Shown here piece after piece: positions 52,831 through 61,666 of a stretch of 64,000 bases of DNA. Numbering within the stretch: the first letter of the stretch is position 1; each line of letters begins with the position of its first letter. Both the position numbers and the translations under genes were made by a program. The DNA is taken from assembly GCA_035653615.1 (NCBI GenBank), contig DASRBN010000031.1:186001-250000 (forward strand), written 5' to 3'. The notes under the pieces are model-generated. The model saw only the letters and a program-made list of their open reading frames with translations, ran no database searches and was not told the origin of the DNA. The stretch is from Ktedonobacteraceae bacterium (GTDB lineage: Bacteria; Chloroflexota; Ktedonobacteria; Ktedonobacterales; Ktedonobacteraceae).

Positions 52831-53385
52831 TTGATCAACTCTGTCACCCAAAATATAAGGTACAACTGGTGGTTAATGCTCCTACGAGGAGTCTTCGCCA
52901 TCATTTTCGGACTAATAGTCCTGGTATTTCCTGGCATTGCTCTGCTCGCGCTCATTTTTGTTTTCGGAGCATATGCCCTCATTGATGGTATTCTCGCTGT
53001 GATTGTGGCCATTAGCGAGCGCCGGAACTTACCGCGTTGGGGCTGGCAGGTGGTAGAAGGAGTGGCAGGGATTATACTTGGCATCATAGCGTTCACCTGG
53101 CCACGCGAGACTGCTTTGGTTCTGCTTTACATTGTCGCTATCTGGGCAGTAATAACTGGAGTTATGGAACTGGCTGCCGCATTCACTGTAGGGAACTGGC
53201 TGCTTGGACTTGCAGGGGTCCTCTCAATTGTGTTCGGCATCATCCTGTTCGTCCACCCTGGCGCCGGATTGTTATCTCTCCTGTGGCTGCTCGGCATTTA
53301 TGCCATCATATTTGGCGTAGTGCTGATCGTACACGCATTTCAGCTACGTTCACGCCCTTCATCCCCGCTTAGCCCAACCGTATAG
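52831..53385 (+). CDS. HdeD-family (DUF308) membrane protein
   Basis: A 184-residue protein with six predicted helices in three pairs, the HdeD/DUF308 layout: WWLMLLRGVFAIIFGLIVLVFPG, LALIFVFGAYALIDGILAVIVAI, then a repeat of the pattern (GWQVVEGVAGIILGIIAFTWP). Relatives are linked to acid or envelope stress. The start is TTG 52831, fixed by a strong AAGGAGG at 52819-52825 with five to six bases spacing; longer upstream frames have no ribosome site. Confidence 0.87.
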   Translation: MINSVTQNIRYNWWLMLLRGVFAIIFGLIVLVFPGIALLALIFVFGAYALIDGILAVIVAISERRNLPRWGWQVVEGVAGIILGIIAFTWPRETALVLLYIVAIWAVITGVMELAAAFTVGNWLLGLAGVLSIVFGIILFVHPGAGLLSLLWLLGIYAIIFGVVLIVHAFQLRSRPSSPLSPTV

Positions 53386-53499
53386 GCGGGGTGGGTGGCT
53401 AATAGATTCCATGAAAGTTTAAGGCAGTATGCTTCCTCAACTGTTGGAGAGGCTCTCAATAAGCAATACGTAGCGTATATGGCACTGTAGAGTAAAAGT

Positions 53500-54159
53500 T
53501 TATGGATCACGTCGCCCAACCAATCCCTGTTGCCAGGCATAAACAGCTGCCTGGGTACGATCCATCATGTGTAATTTGCCCAGGATGTTGCTAACATGGC
53601 CCTTGACCGTCTTTTCGCTGATGACCAGCTTCTCGGCAATCTCGGCGTTGGAGAGGCCGTCCGCGATCAAGCGCAATACCTCTAATTCGCGGTCGCTCAG
53701 GTCTGTAAAAAGGTTCGGCGTATCGCGCCGTGTGCCGCGAAGTTCCTCGACTACGCGAGAGGCGACGCGTGGATGCAGCACGGATTCGCCGCGTGCCGCC
53801 TTGCGCACGATATCGGCAAGCTCATCGGGTCCAACATCTTTCAGGACATATGAAAGCGCTCCGGCCCGCAGTGCAGGAAAAATATATTCGTCTTCGTGGT
53901 AAGAGGTAAGCACAATGATTTGTGAGTGTGGACTCGCTTGCTTAACCTGTCGTGTTGCTTCGACCCCTCCTATACCCGGCATAACGAGGTCCATAAGTAC
54001 CACGTCCGGCGCAAGTTCTGCCACCATGCGGACCGCTTCCTCACCAGAGCCTGCCTCACCAACCACATTAAGGTCAGGCTGCAACTCCAAAAAAGCGCGT
54101 ATCCCCTGTCTCACAAGAGCATGGTCGTCGGTAATGAGTAGCGAAATTTTGTCTATCAT
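53500..54159 (-). CDS. NarL/LuxR-family response regulator
   Basis: A 219-residue regulator. Receiver domain: acidic pair in LLITDDH, phosphoacceptor Asp57 in VLMDLVMPG, Thr in IVLTSYHED, Lys107 in SYVLKDVG. Output: LuxR-type helix-turn-helix from about 150 (LSDRELEVLRLIADGLSNAEIAEKLVISEKTVKGHV, in the usual spacing). The sequence resembles the LiaR/DegU type. No histidine kinase is adjacent, so the cognate sensor is elsewhere. Likely a transcription activator responding to envelope or other stress. Confidence 0.93.
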   Translation of the reverse strand: MIDKISLLITDDHALVRQGIRAFLELQPDLNVVGEAGSGEEAVRMVAELAPDVVLMDLVMPGIGGVEATRQVKQASPHSQIIVLTSYHEDEYIFPALRAGALSYVLKDVGPDELADIVRKAARGESVLHPRVASRVVEELRGTRRDTPNLFTDLSDRELEVLRLIADGLSNAEIAEKLVISEKTVKGHVSNILGKLHMMDRTQAAVYAWQQGLVGRRDP

Positions 54160-54250
54160 AGACGCTCCCCTTTTTTATGTGTTCAGGTGAGTCTGCCGGA
54201 ATCAGGAAATAGTATAGCAGAAATGTGGTTGCCTCACCAGGATCAGGACG

Positions 54251-54420
54251 CTGATGATTATCCATAATGTGACGAGGGATTCTTCGCTTTACTCAGAATG
54301 ACAGGCCCAGGGGCCACAATGGCCCCTGGGCCTGTCATTCTGAGTAAAGCGAAGAATCCCTCGCGTGTCCGTCTAGCCGCCCCGCCTTGCATTACCTGGC
54401 CCATGTATGAGGAATTACCA
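54251..54420. mobile_element. MITE-like hairpin element, copy 6
   Basis: About 170 bp with ends CTGATGATTATCC and GGAATTACCA. The core is an uninterrupted 44-bp inverted repeat (54273-54316, 54320-54363) with only a three-base loop, the longest stem in the window. The arm is the GATTCTTCG/CAGAATGAC type with an AGGCCCAGGGGCCA-like extension. No matching 9-bp flanks are seen (ATCAGGACG, GTCGGATAG). Confidence 0.78.
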
Positions 54421-54517
54421 GTCGGATAGATGAATTGATGAAAGTATTTTGATGAGGCAAATATAATATAGGCAAATGTACCCGCTGTTGATCCGATTCA
54501 TAGCCAGGGTACGAGGA

Positions 54518-54540
54518 CAGGGACCGGCCGCTGTTCCTAC
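54518..54540. repeat. REP-like 23-nt palindrome, copy C
   Basis: CAGGGACCGG then CCGCTGTTCCTAC, same length and same fixed positions as copies A and B; the flank GGACAG/GAGGACAG upstream is also shared with copy B. Confidence 0.7.
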
Positions 54541-54638
54541 AGTAATGCAAATAATCAGGTGAAGAGCAAGCGAGGTAGCAATTATGCTTAGTCGTTTCCT
54601 GTTTTTTACTACAAAATGTGATGGTACATTCTGAACTA

Positions 54639-54667
54639 TTGACAGACCAATTCGTAGAGTTTACACT
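54639..54667 (+). promoter_or_regulatory. Promoter of the TPR gene
   Basis: Perfect TTGACA (54639-54644), 17 bp, TACACT (54662-54667), about 53 bp before the ATG at 54720. Confidence 0.65.
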
Positions 54668-54719
54668 TCTCCATAACGAAGTATTGCTCACGATGATTGA
54701 GTAGAAATAACCTAACTGC

Positions 54720-55478
54720 ATGTCGATACCTCCCAATGCCCTTGGAACCTCCTCAAAATCACTTGTTGAATGGATGAACGAGGGGATTACTTATTACAAA
54801 GCAAAGTGTTATGAGAAGGCGTTGTTCGCCTATGAACGCGCCATTGAGATAAACCCTTTCTATGGTTTTGCCTACAGTAACAAGGCCGGTGTACTCAATG
54901 CGCTTGGTCGCTATGAGCAAGCTCTAGCTGCCTACGAGCAGGCCATTGAGCTTCGTGCCAACTCCGCTTACGATTATATCGGCAAGGGAGATGTCCTTTG
55001 CAACCTTCACCGTTACGAGGAGGCGTTGATTGCCTATCAACGCGCATTGCGACTCAGCTCCGATAATATCTATGCTCATAAGGGGATAGGAGATGCGCTC
55101 TATGGCCTCCGGCGCTACGAGGAAGCGCTTCATGCCTTTCAGATAGTCATTCAACTTGATCCTTATGCTGCTGATACCTACTGTAGCATGGGCGATATCT
55201 TGACGGAGATGCAGAGCTATGAACAGGCTTTGCGTGCCTATTCAATGGCCATCCGGCTCGATCCCCGCTCCGCGACTACCTACAATAATCTGGGCAACTT
55301 GCTGCTATTGATGAAGAATCCAGAGGGTGCTGTGCGGAGTTATACTGAAGCCATCCGGCTCAATCCCAACGAGGCCGCTCTTTACTACAATTTGAGCCTT
55401 GTGCTTGCCGAGTTAGGTCGGGACGAAGAGGCCAGACAAGCAATGGAACGAGCCAGAGAACTGGGATATGGAATATAA
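54720..55478 (+). CDS. Tetratricopeptide-repeat protein
   Basis: A 252-residue protein made almost wholly of about seven 34-residue TPR units from residue 19 (for example ALFAYERAIEINPFYGFAY, ALAAYEQAIELRANSAYDY, AVRSYTEAIRLNPNEAALY). Such superhelices hold other proteins. There is no signal peptide or membrane segment, so it is cytoplasmic. Its partner cannot be told. The ATG lacks a strong ribosome site, which may mean low expression or a leaderless-like start. Confidence 0.88.
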   Translation: MSIPPNALGTSSKSLVEWMNEGITYYKAKCYEKALFAYERAIEINPFYGFAYSNKAGVLNALGRYEQALAAYEQAIELRANSAYDYIGKGDVLCNLHRYEEALIAYQRALRLSSDNIYAHKGIGDALYGLRRYEEALHAFQIVIQLDPYAADTYCSMGDILTEMQSYEQALRAYSMAIRLDPRSATTYNNLGNLLLLMKNPEGAVRSYTEAIRLNPNEAALYYNLSLVLAELGRDEEARQAMERARELGYGI

Positions 55479-55739
55479 AACTTCTCCCAGTATTGTTTTC
55501 TCAACCCTGCGAAAATTCGTCACCGGATCAACGATTCTGGCCACTTTCGGCGGTTGCCTTTTCTAATATCGAGCATATCCGGTTCGCAAACCTCAACCAG
55601 ATCTTAACCTGATTGCACCCCTATTGTTCTGTGCATGCCCCCGGTCTAGTTTTACAATAGATGTTGGTCGATACCTCTATCCCGGTCCTTCTTATGTGTA
55701 CAACAATCGTTATTCCAGAAAGGAAATTTGGAGAGACAA

Positions 55740-56726
55740 ATGCGATTCGTTAAAATGGGCGTAGCCCTCATGTTGCTCGCTGTTCTGCTCAGCCTTACCA
55801 CGGCTAATGAGTGGACTACTGTTTCAGCACAGCAGGTAAGCCGGCCCTTGCCACGCTACAACCATGTTCTTGTAATTATGGAAGAGAACCATGGCTACGA
55901 GCAGATCATTGGCAACCCTGCTGCCCCGATCATCAATCACCTCGCACAGGCTTACGGCCTGGCTACCAACTACACTGGAGTTGGAGACCCTAGCGCCCCT
56001 AACTATGTAGGTATCCTTGGGGGTAGCACCTTCGGCATTGCCGATGACAATCCTTATTATCTCCACACTATTAACAAGCCCAGTCTTGCTGATCAACTTG
56101 AGAATGCAGGACTTACCTGGAAAGGATACTTCGGTGGGTTAGCCTATCCCGGATACAAGGGTATTTGCTTCCCGGTCAAATGTGATGGAGCTCCTGACAT
56201 TAGCCCGCTCTATGCCGCGAAGCATAATGGTTTCCCCTACTTCGCTCACATCCAGAACAATCCCCAGGAATTGCAGAAAATGGTTCCCATTACCCAGCTT
56301 GATATAGATTTGAAGGCCGACCACCTACCAAACTTCAGCTTCATCGTACCCGACCAGTGCCATGATATGCATGGCGCACCACCCTATTGTGTGGATGATG
56401 GGAAGCCAGGCTCGGTCACCGATAACTTCCTTGTCAGTCAAGGCGATGCCTACATTGGGACGCTTGTGAAAAAAGTCATGGATTCATCGATATGGTCCAA
56501 TGGCAATAATGCTATTGTCATTACATTTGATGAAGGGAACAACGCACAAAGCCGCATCGTTACCATTGTGATCGCGAATCACGGCTCGCGCGGCTTGCGA
56601 GATAGCACGCCCTACAACCACTACTCCCTCCTTCTGACTATCGAAAAAGTGTTTGGTCTTGGATGCCTGCAGAATGCATGTGATAGTGACACTATCAGGC
56701 CCATGGTTCTGCTGTTTGCAAGTTAA
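55740..56726 (+). CDS. Secreted phosphoesterase (AcpA/phospholipase C-like)
   Basis: A 328-residue exported enzyme of the alkaline-phosphatase fold. After a signal peptide (MGVALMLLAVLLSLTTANEW region) comes NHVLVIMEENHGYEQIIGNP, with the metal-binding Glu-Asn of the phosphoesterase family, then NFSFIVPDQCHDMHG (Asp and His ligands), VITFDEGNN and IVIANHGSRG. These give a two-metal site for phosphomonoester or phosphodiester cleavage outside the cell. ATG 55740 has GGAGAG five bases upstream. The secreted repeat protein follows 51 bp later and may share the transcript. Confidence 0.88.
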   Translation: MRFVKMGVALMLLAVLLSLTTANEWTTVSAQQVSRPLPRYNHVLVIMEENHGYEQIIGNPAAPIINHLAQAYGLATNYTGVGDPSAPNYVGILGGSTFGIADDNPYYLHTINKPSLADQLENAGLTWKGYFGGLAYPGYKGICFPVKCDGAPDISPLYAAKHNGFPYFAHIQNNPQELQKMVPITQLDIDLKADHLPNFSFIVPDQCHDMHGAPPYCVDDGKPGSVTDNFLVSQGDAYIGTLVKKVMDSSIWSNGNNAIVITFDEGNNAQSRIVTIVIANHGSRGLRDSTPYNHYSLLLTIEKVFGLGCLQNACDSDTIRPMVLLFAS

Positions 56727-56777
56727 TCCATGCTTTGACCAGTAAGTTTTTTGTATAGATTGTGAGGAGTAAATACT

Positions 56778-57974
56778 ATGAACCGATTGAAGCTAACCAT
56801 CCTTTCGTGCGTGCTACTGGCAGTAACGATAATCGCGGCCGTACTTTTGAGAACCGGTCAAATCAAAGCGGTGGGAGCAATCGCTTCCCCTCAAGGGAAA
56901 TGCGGTGGTTGGAGTCTCGTCCCTAGTCCGAATGCGACCACAGGAGATAACGCGCTGGGAGCTGTGGCCGCAATCTCTGCAAGTGATATCTGGGCCGTCG
57001 GAAACGCAGTCATTAACCCGGATTTGATCTCACAAACGCTGACCGAACATTGGAATGGCACGAGCTGGAGTGTTGTCAGCAGCCCCAATGTCGGATCTTC
57101 AGATAATTTTCTACTAAGCGTAGCCGCCGTTTCAACAAGTGATGTCTGGGCCGTTGGGAACTATCTTAATAGCAGCGGCATCCCGCAAACACTGATCGAG
57201 CATTGGAATGGTACAGACTGGAGTATTGTCAGCAGTCCCAATGTTGGCACATCAGATAATTTACTCTTTGGAGTAACTGCTATTGCCTCGAATGATGTCT
57301 GGGCCGTTGGTTACTATCAGGATGAGGCGGCTTCCTTTCATACTCTGATTGAACACTGGGATGGCACGAGTTGGAAGGTAGTGAGCAGTCCGAATATTGG
57401 TTCTTCGAATAATCTTCTTTATGCCATAACCGCGCTTTCCGCCAGCAATGTTGTGGCCGTAGGACAATATCTCAACACCAGTGGTCCGGGTGAGGCGCTG
57501 ATCGAACAGTGGAATGGTACGCGCTGGAGCGTTGTCAGTAGCCCAAAGACGGGATCAGCCAGCAACGTCCTTTTTGGGATCACAGCCACTTCCACCGGCA
57601 ATCTATGGGCTGCGGGAGAGATTGAAAGCGATAGCAAGCCACTCCAAACCCTTACTGAGCAGCAAAACGGCACGCGTTGGAGCATTGTCTCCAGCCCCAA
57701 TGCAGGTTCAGCAGACAATAAGTTGTTTGGAATATCGGCCATTTCCAACAGCAGCATCTGGGCGGCTGGCAATTACCTGGATAAGGCCGGAAATGCTCAG
57801 ACGCTGATCGAATACTGGAATGGCGCTCGCTGGCTCATTATGCATAGCCCAAGTCCGGGATCAGGTGATAACATCCTGGGAGCGGTGGTAGCCCTCTCTC
57901 CCAATGATGTCTGGGCTGTTGGAGGCTACGATAATGGTGGTTCTACCCGCACGCTAATCGAACATTATTGCTGA
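56778..57974 (+). CDS. Secreted seven-repeat beta-propeller protein
   Basis: A 398-residue exported protein. A signal sequence (about 1-33) is followed by seven tandem repeats of about 50 residues with the pattern W-S-x-V-S-S-P-N, G-S-x-D-N, A-x-S-x-x-D-V-W-A-V-G and Q-T-L-I-E-H-W-N-G-T, starting near residues 45, 98, 149, 201, 252, 303 and 354. Seven such units suit a seven-bladed propeller. The mature chain has only two cysteines, Cys42 just before repeat 1 and Cys398, the last residue, which could lock the ring by a disulfide. It follows the phosphoesterase gene; binding target unknown. Confidence 0.85.
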   Translation: MNRLKLTILSCVLLAVTIIAAVLLRTGQIKAVGAIASPQGKCGGWSLVPSPNATTGDNALGAVAAISASDIWAVGNAVINPDLISQTLTEHWNGTSWSVVSSPNVGSSDNFLLSVAAVSTSDVWAVGNYLNSSGIPQTLIEHWNGTDWSIVSSPNVGTSDNLLFGVTAIASNDVWAVGYYQDEAASFHTLIEHWDGTSWKVVSSPNIGSSNNLLYAITALSASNVVAVGQYLNTSGPGEALIEQWNGTRWSVVSSPKTGSASNVLFGITATSTGNLWAAGEIESDSKPLQTLTEQQNGTRWSIVSSPNAGSADNKLFGISAISNSSIWAAGNYLDKAGNAQTLIEYWNGARWLIMHSPSPGSGDNILGAVVALSPNDVWAVGGYDNGGSTRTLIEHYC

Positions 57975-58175
57975 TTGGCAAACGGTACCACTTCAAGTAC
58001 ATAGGGATAAGGCTCAGGCACCACCGAGCTTGCAAGCGCGCCCAGGATGCATATATACGGGAGAAACGACTGTTGCTTGCTGCTCGTCGGGTGCCCAGAG
58101 CCGCCCCTTTTTCGCGAGGACGAATACGCTCCTTGATCTTTTGGACAGGGCCTTGATTTGTGATATGATCATGGC

Positions 58176-58571
58176 ATGAGTACATATAAGACCGATCCGC
58201 GCATCGACGACTACATTCAGACGCTCCCTGCCTGGCAACAGGAGATTTGCCACCAGGTGCGAGATCTGGTACATGCTGCCGACCCGGAGGTGTTGGAGAC
58301 GATCAAACGCACCAGGCAGCCCTATTTTACGCTCAGCGGCAACATCTGCGCGCTATTGGGAGCGAAGGATCATCTCAACATCTTCATCTACGACCCTATT
58401 GTTCCCGATCCGGAGGGCATTATCAATCAAGGGCAGGGAAACCTGACAGCGCGGGCGATTCAAGTCCATCAGGGTGAAACCATCAACCGGCGCGCCCTTT
58501 TGAACCTCTTTCAAGCCATTATCGCCAATAACCGTGCGGGCGGCTGGCGCAAGCTCAAAAGGAATCAGTAG
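58176..58571 (+). CDS. DUF1801 (YdhG-like) protein
   Basis: A 131-residue protein with the DUF1801 pattern: IDDYIQTLPAWQQEICHQVRDLVHAADPEV, cited in parts (TLPAWQQEICHQVRDLV), ETIKRTRQPYFTLSG, and LNIFIYDP, plus the C-terminal helices. Typical members use the region LPxWRQE...IRxLIxxxAPxAxExIKW. Function of the family is unknown. The ATG lies in AT-rich sequence (TGATATGATCATGGCATG) without a strong ribosome site. Confidence 0.83.
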   Translation: MSTYKTDPRIDDYIQTLPAWQQEICHQVRDLVHAADPEVLETIKRTRQPYFTLSGNICALLGAKDHLNIFIYDPIVPDPEGIINQGQGNLTARAIQVHQGETINRRALLNLFQAIIANNRAGGWRKLKRNQ

Positions 58572-58603
58572 GACCTTGCGTAAAGAGTCAGGCAGTGAGC
58601 CCT

Positions 58604-59584
58604 TTATGGTTTCTTAAGCCATTGAGCCACATCCGGTGCGAAGTAGCTGATAATCATATCCGCGCCGGCGCGTCGTATTCCCGTTAAAACTTCCATCACG
58701 ATGCGCTTTTCATCGATCCAACCCTGCTTAGCCGCGGCCTTGATCATGGAGAACTCGCCGCTGACATTGTAAGCGGCGATGGGCAAGTCGCAGTGGTCTC
58801 TTACCTGGCGAATCACATCCAGGTAGGCCAGCGCGGGTTTGACCATGACGATATCCGCTCCTTCGGCGATGTCTAAGTCTATCTCACGTAATGCCTCGCG
58901 CACGTTGGCCGGGTCCATCTGGTATGAACGACGGTCACCGAATTGCGGCGCGGAACCGGCGGCCTCACGGAATGGACCGTAGAAGCCGGAAGCGTATTTG
59001 GCGGAATAGGCCATAATGGGAGTCGCGGAAAAACCATGCTCGTCCAGCGTGCGGCGAATGGCTCCAACGCGTCCATCCATCATATCCGAGGGCGCTACCA
59101 GGTCTGCTCCTGCCTCGACATGTGAAAGCGCCATGCGCGCCAGCAGTTCCAATGATTCGTCGTTTTGCACGCTGCCATTATGGATTACGCCGCAGTGTCC
59201 ATGACTGGTGTATTCGCACAAGCAGACATCGGTCATCACAAGCAGATCAGGGGCCTCTGCTTTGAGACGACGTATGGCCTGTTGAATAATCCCCTCGGAA
59301 GCGTAGGCTTGCGATCCTGATTCGTCCTTTTCCGAGGGGATGCCAAACAGCAGCACCGCAGGAATACCGAGATTGACGATGCGCTCCGCTTCGCGCCCAA
59401 GGTATTCTAAGGGCCACTGCATGATGCCCGGCATGGCGGAGATCTCACGTGGCTCGGTGAGGTCTTCGGCTATGAAAAGTGGGTAGATGAATTGCTCGAT
59501 GCTCAAATGAGTTTCGCGTACAAGCCCACGCAATTTTTCGTTTTGCCGTGTCCGGTGCATGCGTACCGTAGGAAATGTACTCAT
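58604..59584 (-). CDS. hemB: Porphobilinogen synthase
   Basis: A 326-residue enzyme that condenses two 5-aminolevulinates to porphobilinogen. Both active-site lysines are visible, in MAYSAKYASGFYGPFREA and in VMVKPALAYLDVIR (the Schiff-base Lys). The metal-binding region reads DVCLCEYTSHGHCG, with the Cys triad of zinc-dependent enzymes. Last gene of the heme operon, 12 bp after hemL. Confidence 0.96.
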   Translation of the reverse strand: MSTFPTVRMHRTRQNEKLRGLVRETHLSIEQFIYPLFIAEDLTEPREISAMPGIMQWPLEYLGREAERIVNLGIPAVLLFGIPSEKDESGSQAYASEGIIQQAIRRLKAEAPDLLVMTDVCLCEYTSHGHCGVIHNGSVQNDESLELLARMALSHVEAGADLVAPSDMMDGRVGAIRRTLDEHGFSATPIMAYSAKYASGFYGPFREAAGSAPQFGDRRSYQMDPANVREALREIDLDIAEGADIVMVKPALAYLDVIRQVRDHCDLPIAAYNVSGEFSMIKAAAKQGWIDEKRIVMEVLTGIRRAGADMIISYFAPDVAQWLKKP

Positions 59585-59596
59585 AATTCTTTGCTC

Positions 59597-60907
59597 CTAC
59601 TCTGTTTCTCGTAATGCCAGTTTCACGCTTTTCACTGTGTGCTCGATCATTTCGTCTGTTAAGGCCAGCGAGATGAAACAGCCTTCGAATTGAGATGGGG
59701 GCAGGTACACGCCTTGCTCCAGCATGTGCCAGAAAAAGCGGGCAAAGCGGGCCGTATCGGACATTTTGGCGCTGGCGTAATCAATTACCTTTTTGGCCGT
59801 AAAGAACAGGCAGAAGATGGCGCCTATACGAACTATCTGCGCGGGTCCGCCGGTCTGATGCAGTACTTGCTCGACGCCGTTGCAGAGCAGTTGTCCTTTG
59901 TGTTCGAGCGTTTCGTAGATGCCGGGCTTGCGCAATTCTTTGAGGGTCGCGATACCGGCGGCCATCGCCAGGGGATTGCCTGAAAGCGTGCCGGCCTGGT
60001 ACATTGGCCCTAAAGGAGCAACCAGTTGCATGATATCGCGCCGCCCGCCATAGGCACCTACCGGCAATCCCCCACCGATGATTTTGCCCAGGCAGGTCAG
60101 ATCGGGTACGATGCCGGTGCGCTCCTGCATGCCGCCTAATGCCACGCGAAAGCCGGTCATGACTTCGTCGAAGATCAGCAAGGCTCCATATTGTTGGGTC
60201 AGGTTCCTGAGCTTTTCCAGGAAACCGGGCAATGGCAGAACGAGTCCCATGTTGGCGGCGGCGGGTTCGACGATGATGGCCGCGATATCGTTTGGATGAG
60301 CGCGAAAGAGCGATTCGACGGTTTCAGCATCGTTGTAGGGAGCAATCAGGGTGTTGCTTGTAGCCTCTGCCGGAACGCCTGGGCTATCGGGCAGGCCCAT
60401 AGTCGCGACGCCCGAACCGGCCTGCACCAGCAGCATATCGGCGTGACCATGATAGCAACCGCTGAACTTGATGATTTTGTTGCGACCGGTAAAGGCTCGT
60501 GCCAGGCGCAACGCACTCATGGTCGCCTCGGTGCCTGAGTTGACGAAGCGTATCATCTGAATCGATGGCACGCATTCCATGACCAGTTGCGCGAGTTCGT
60601 TCTCGGCGGCAGTCGGTGCTCCGAAGCTGAAACCTCGCGCTGCTGCTTCGGTCACGGCTTGCAAGACCGGAGGATAAGCATGTCCCAGGATCATCGGCCC
60701 CCAGGATTGGACGTAATCAAGGTAGCGATTTCCATCTACATCATAAAGATAAGGGCCATTGGCATGGTCTATGAAGATGGGATTGCCCCCCACAGCGCGA
60801 AAGGCGCGCACGGGACTGTTGACTCCGCCCGGCATCAGTTGCTGAGCCTCGGCGAAAAGCTCACGTGAGTGAGCCAGCTCCAGCCCGGTATCGGCTTGAT
60901 TACTCAT
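59597..60907 (-). CDS. hemL: Glutamate-1-semialdehyde 2,1-aminomutase
   Basis: A 436-residue pyridoxal phosphate enzyme that makes 5-aminolevulinate from glutamate-1-semialdehyde in the C5 pathway started by hemA. Visible: [11 protein letters not shown] near the start, [39 protein letters not shown] and the cofactor Lys in [17 protein letters not shown]. It lies between hemQ and hemB, 15 and 12 bp from each. Confidence 0.96.
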   Translation of the reverse strand: MSNQADTGLELAHSRELFAEAQQLMPGGVNSPVRAFRAVGGNPIFIDHANGPYLYDVDGNRYLDYVQSWGPMILGHAYPPVLQAVTEAAARGFSFGAPTAAENELAQLVMECVPSIQMIRFVNSGTEATMSALRLARAFTGRNKIIKFSGCYHGHADMLLVQAGSGVATMGLPDSPGVPAEATSNTLIAPYNDAETVESLFRAHPNDIAAIIVEPAAANMGLVLPLPGFLEKLRNLTQQYGALLIFDEVMTGFRVALGGMQERTGIVPDLTCLGKIIGGGLPVGAYGGRRDIMQLVAPLGPMYQAGTLSGNPLAMAAGIATLKELRKPGIYETLEHKGQLLCNGVEQVLHQTGGPAQIVRIGAIFCLFFTAKKVIDYASAKMSDTARFARFFWHMLEQGVYLPPSQFEGCFISLALTDEMIEHTVKSVKLALRETE

Positions 60908-60922
60908 ATGTTAACAACCTCA

Positions 60923-61666
60923 TCACGCTCCGATTGCTTCAAGTATCTCGTCCAATGGCTGGGCCACGCAGGTGAACATCGGTGTATCGCGCAGAGTGTA
61001 GCGGCTGGCCTCAGTCTCGCGCAGTTCCTGAACCAGGTCGAGGAAATCGCTGATGTTATCCGTCTCAAATGCTACCACAAATTCCTGGTCATCGAGTCCA
61101 AATGAATAAGTGGTGTTGAGGGATACCGAGGGATATTTCAGGCCCATGCGAATATGTTCGTTCATCATGCGTTTTCGCTCTTCCAGGGGCAGGGCATACC
61201 AGGGGCGTGTCTTCACGAATGGATAGACAAAGAGATATTTCTTGTCTTCGGGAGTGATGACCAGGCGCGGGTCGTGGGCGCCACGAGCGTTTTTGCCAAC
61301 GTAGACGGAGCGTTTGGTCATTGAAAGAAAAGCATGAGTCTCGCGCAGGTATGGTCCCATACTGCTGCGCCGGATTTTACTGCTGATACCCTGCAGGTCG
61401 CTGACATCATAGGTAGCCTGCCAGAGCATAAAATCGCAATCGGATCGCAATCCATAGAGGGCATAGCTGCGCATAAGGGCATGCTCTGCATGTTCTTCAA
61501 AGATTTGGAGCAGTTCTTGCTTCCCCTGCTGGCGTTTCTCAAGTGGCAATAACTGCCATTGGGGATCGAGTTTGTAAAAGGTAAAGCGCACCAGCTGGCG
61601 TGGCTGTTTCGGTTTTGCCGGCGTAACAGCCTGTTGGGGCTGCGCTATGATTGTTGAATCTGCCAT
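60923..61666 (-). CDS. hemQ: Coproheme decarboxylase (chlorite dismutase family)
   Basis: A 247-residue heme-binding protein that, in the coproporphyrin-dependent route, oxidatively removes two propionate carboxyls from coproheme to give heme b. The FVYPFVKTRPWYALPLEERKRMMNEHIRMG segment contains the family's Tyr and the likely proximal His; NTTYSFGLDDQEFVVAFE is the C-terminal signature. The Gln seen in chlorite dismutases versus HemQ cannot be judged fully, but context in a heme operon favours HemQ. About 25 N-terminal residues are low-complexity (QPQQAVTPAKPKQPRQ). Start overlaps hemD by 22 bp. Confidence 0.92.
   Translation of the reverse strand: MADSTIIAQPQQAVTPAKPKQPRQLVRFTFYKLDPQWQLLPLEKRQQGKQELLQIFEEHAEHALMRSYALYGLRSDCDFMLWQATYDVSDLQGISSKIRRSSMGPYLRETHAFLSMTKRSVYVGKNARGAHDPRLVITPEDKKYLFVYPFVKTRPWYALPLEERKRMMNEHIRMGLKYPSVSLNTTYSFGLDDQEFVVAFETDNISDFLDLVQELRETEASRYTLRDTPMFTCVAQPLDEILEAIGA

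Larger units (their letters stand above)
54421..54719. other. Intergenic region before the TPR gene
   Basis: About 300 bp with no gene. It contains REP-like copy C (54518-54540) and the promoter of the TPR gene (54639-54667). Confidence 0.6.

Noticed and set aside
443-54420. The repeated hairpins as spacers of a CRISPR array or as ordinary terminators
   Set aside because: They are kilobases apart, have element ends and target duplications, and lack U-runs; no regular array and no cas genes occur in the window.
57975-58175. Minus-strand open frames, one ending PEPYPYVLEVVPFANQQ
   Set aside because: No start, ribosome site or recognisable domain; the stretch is treated as non-coding.
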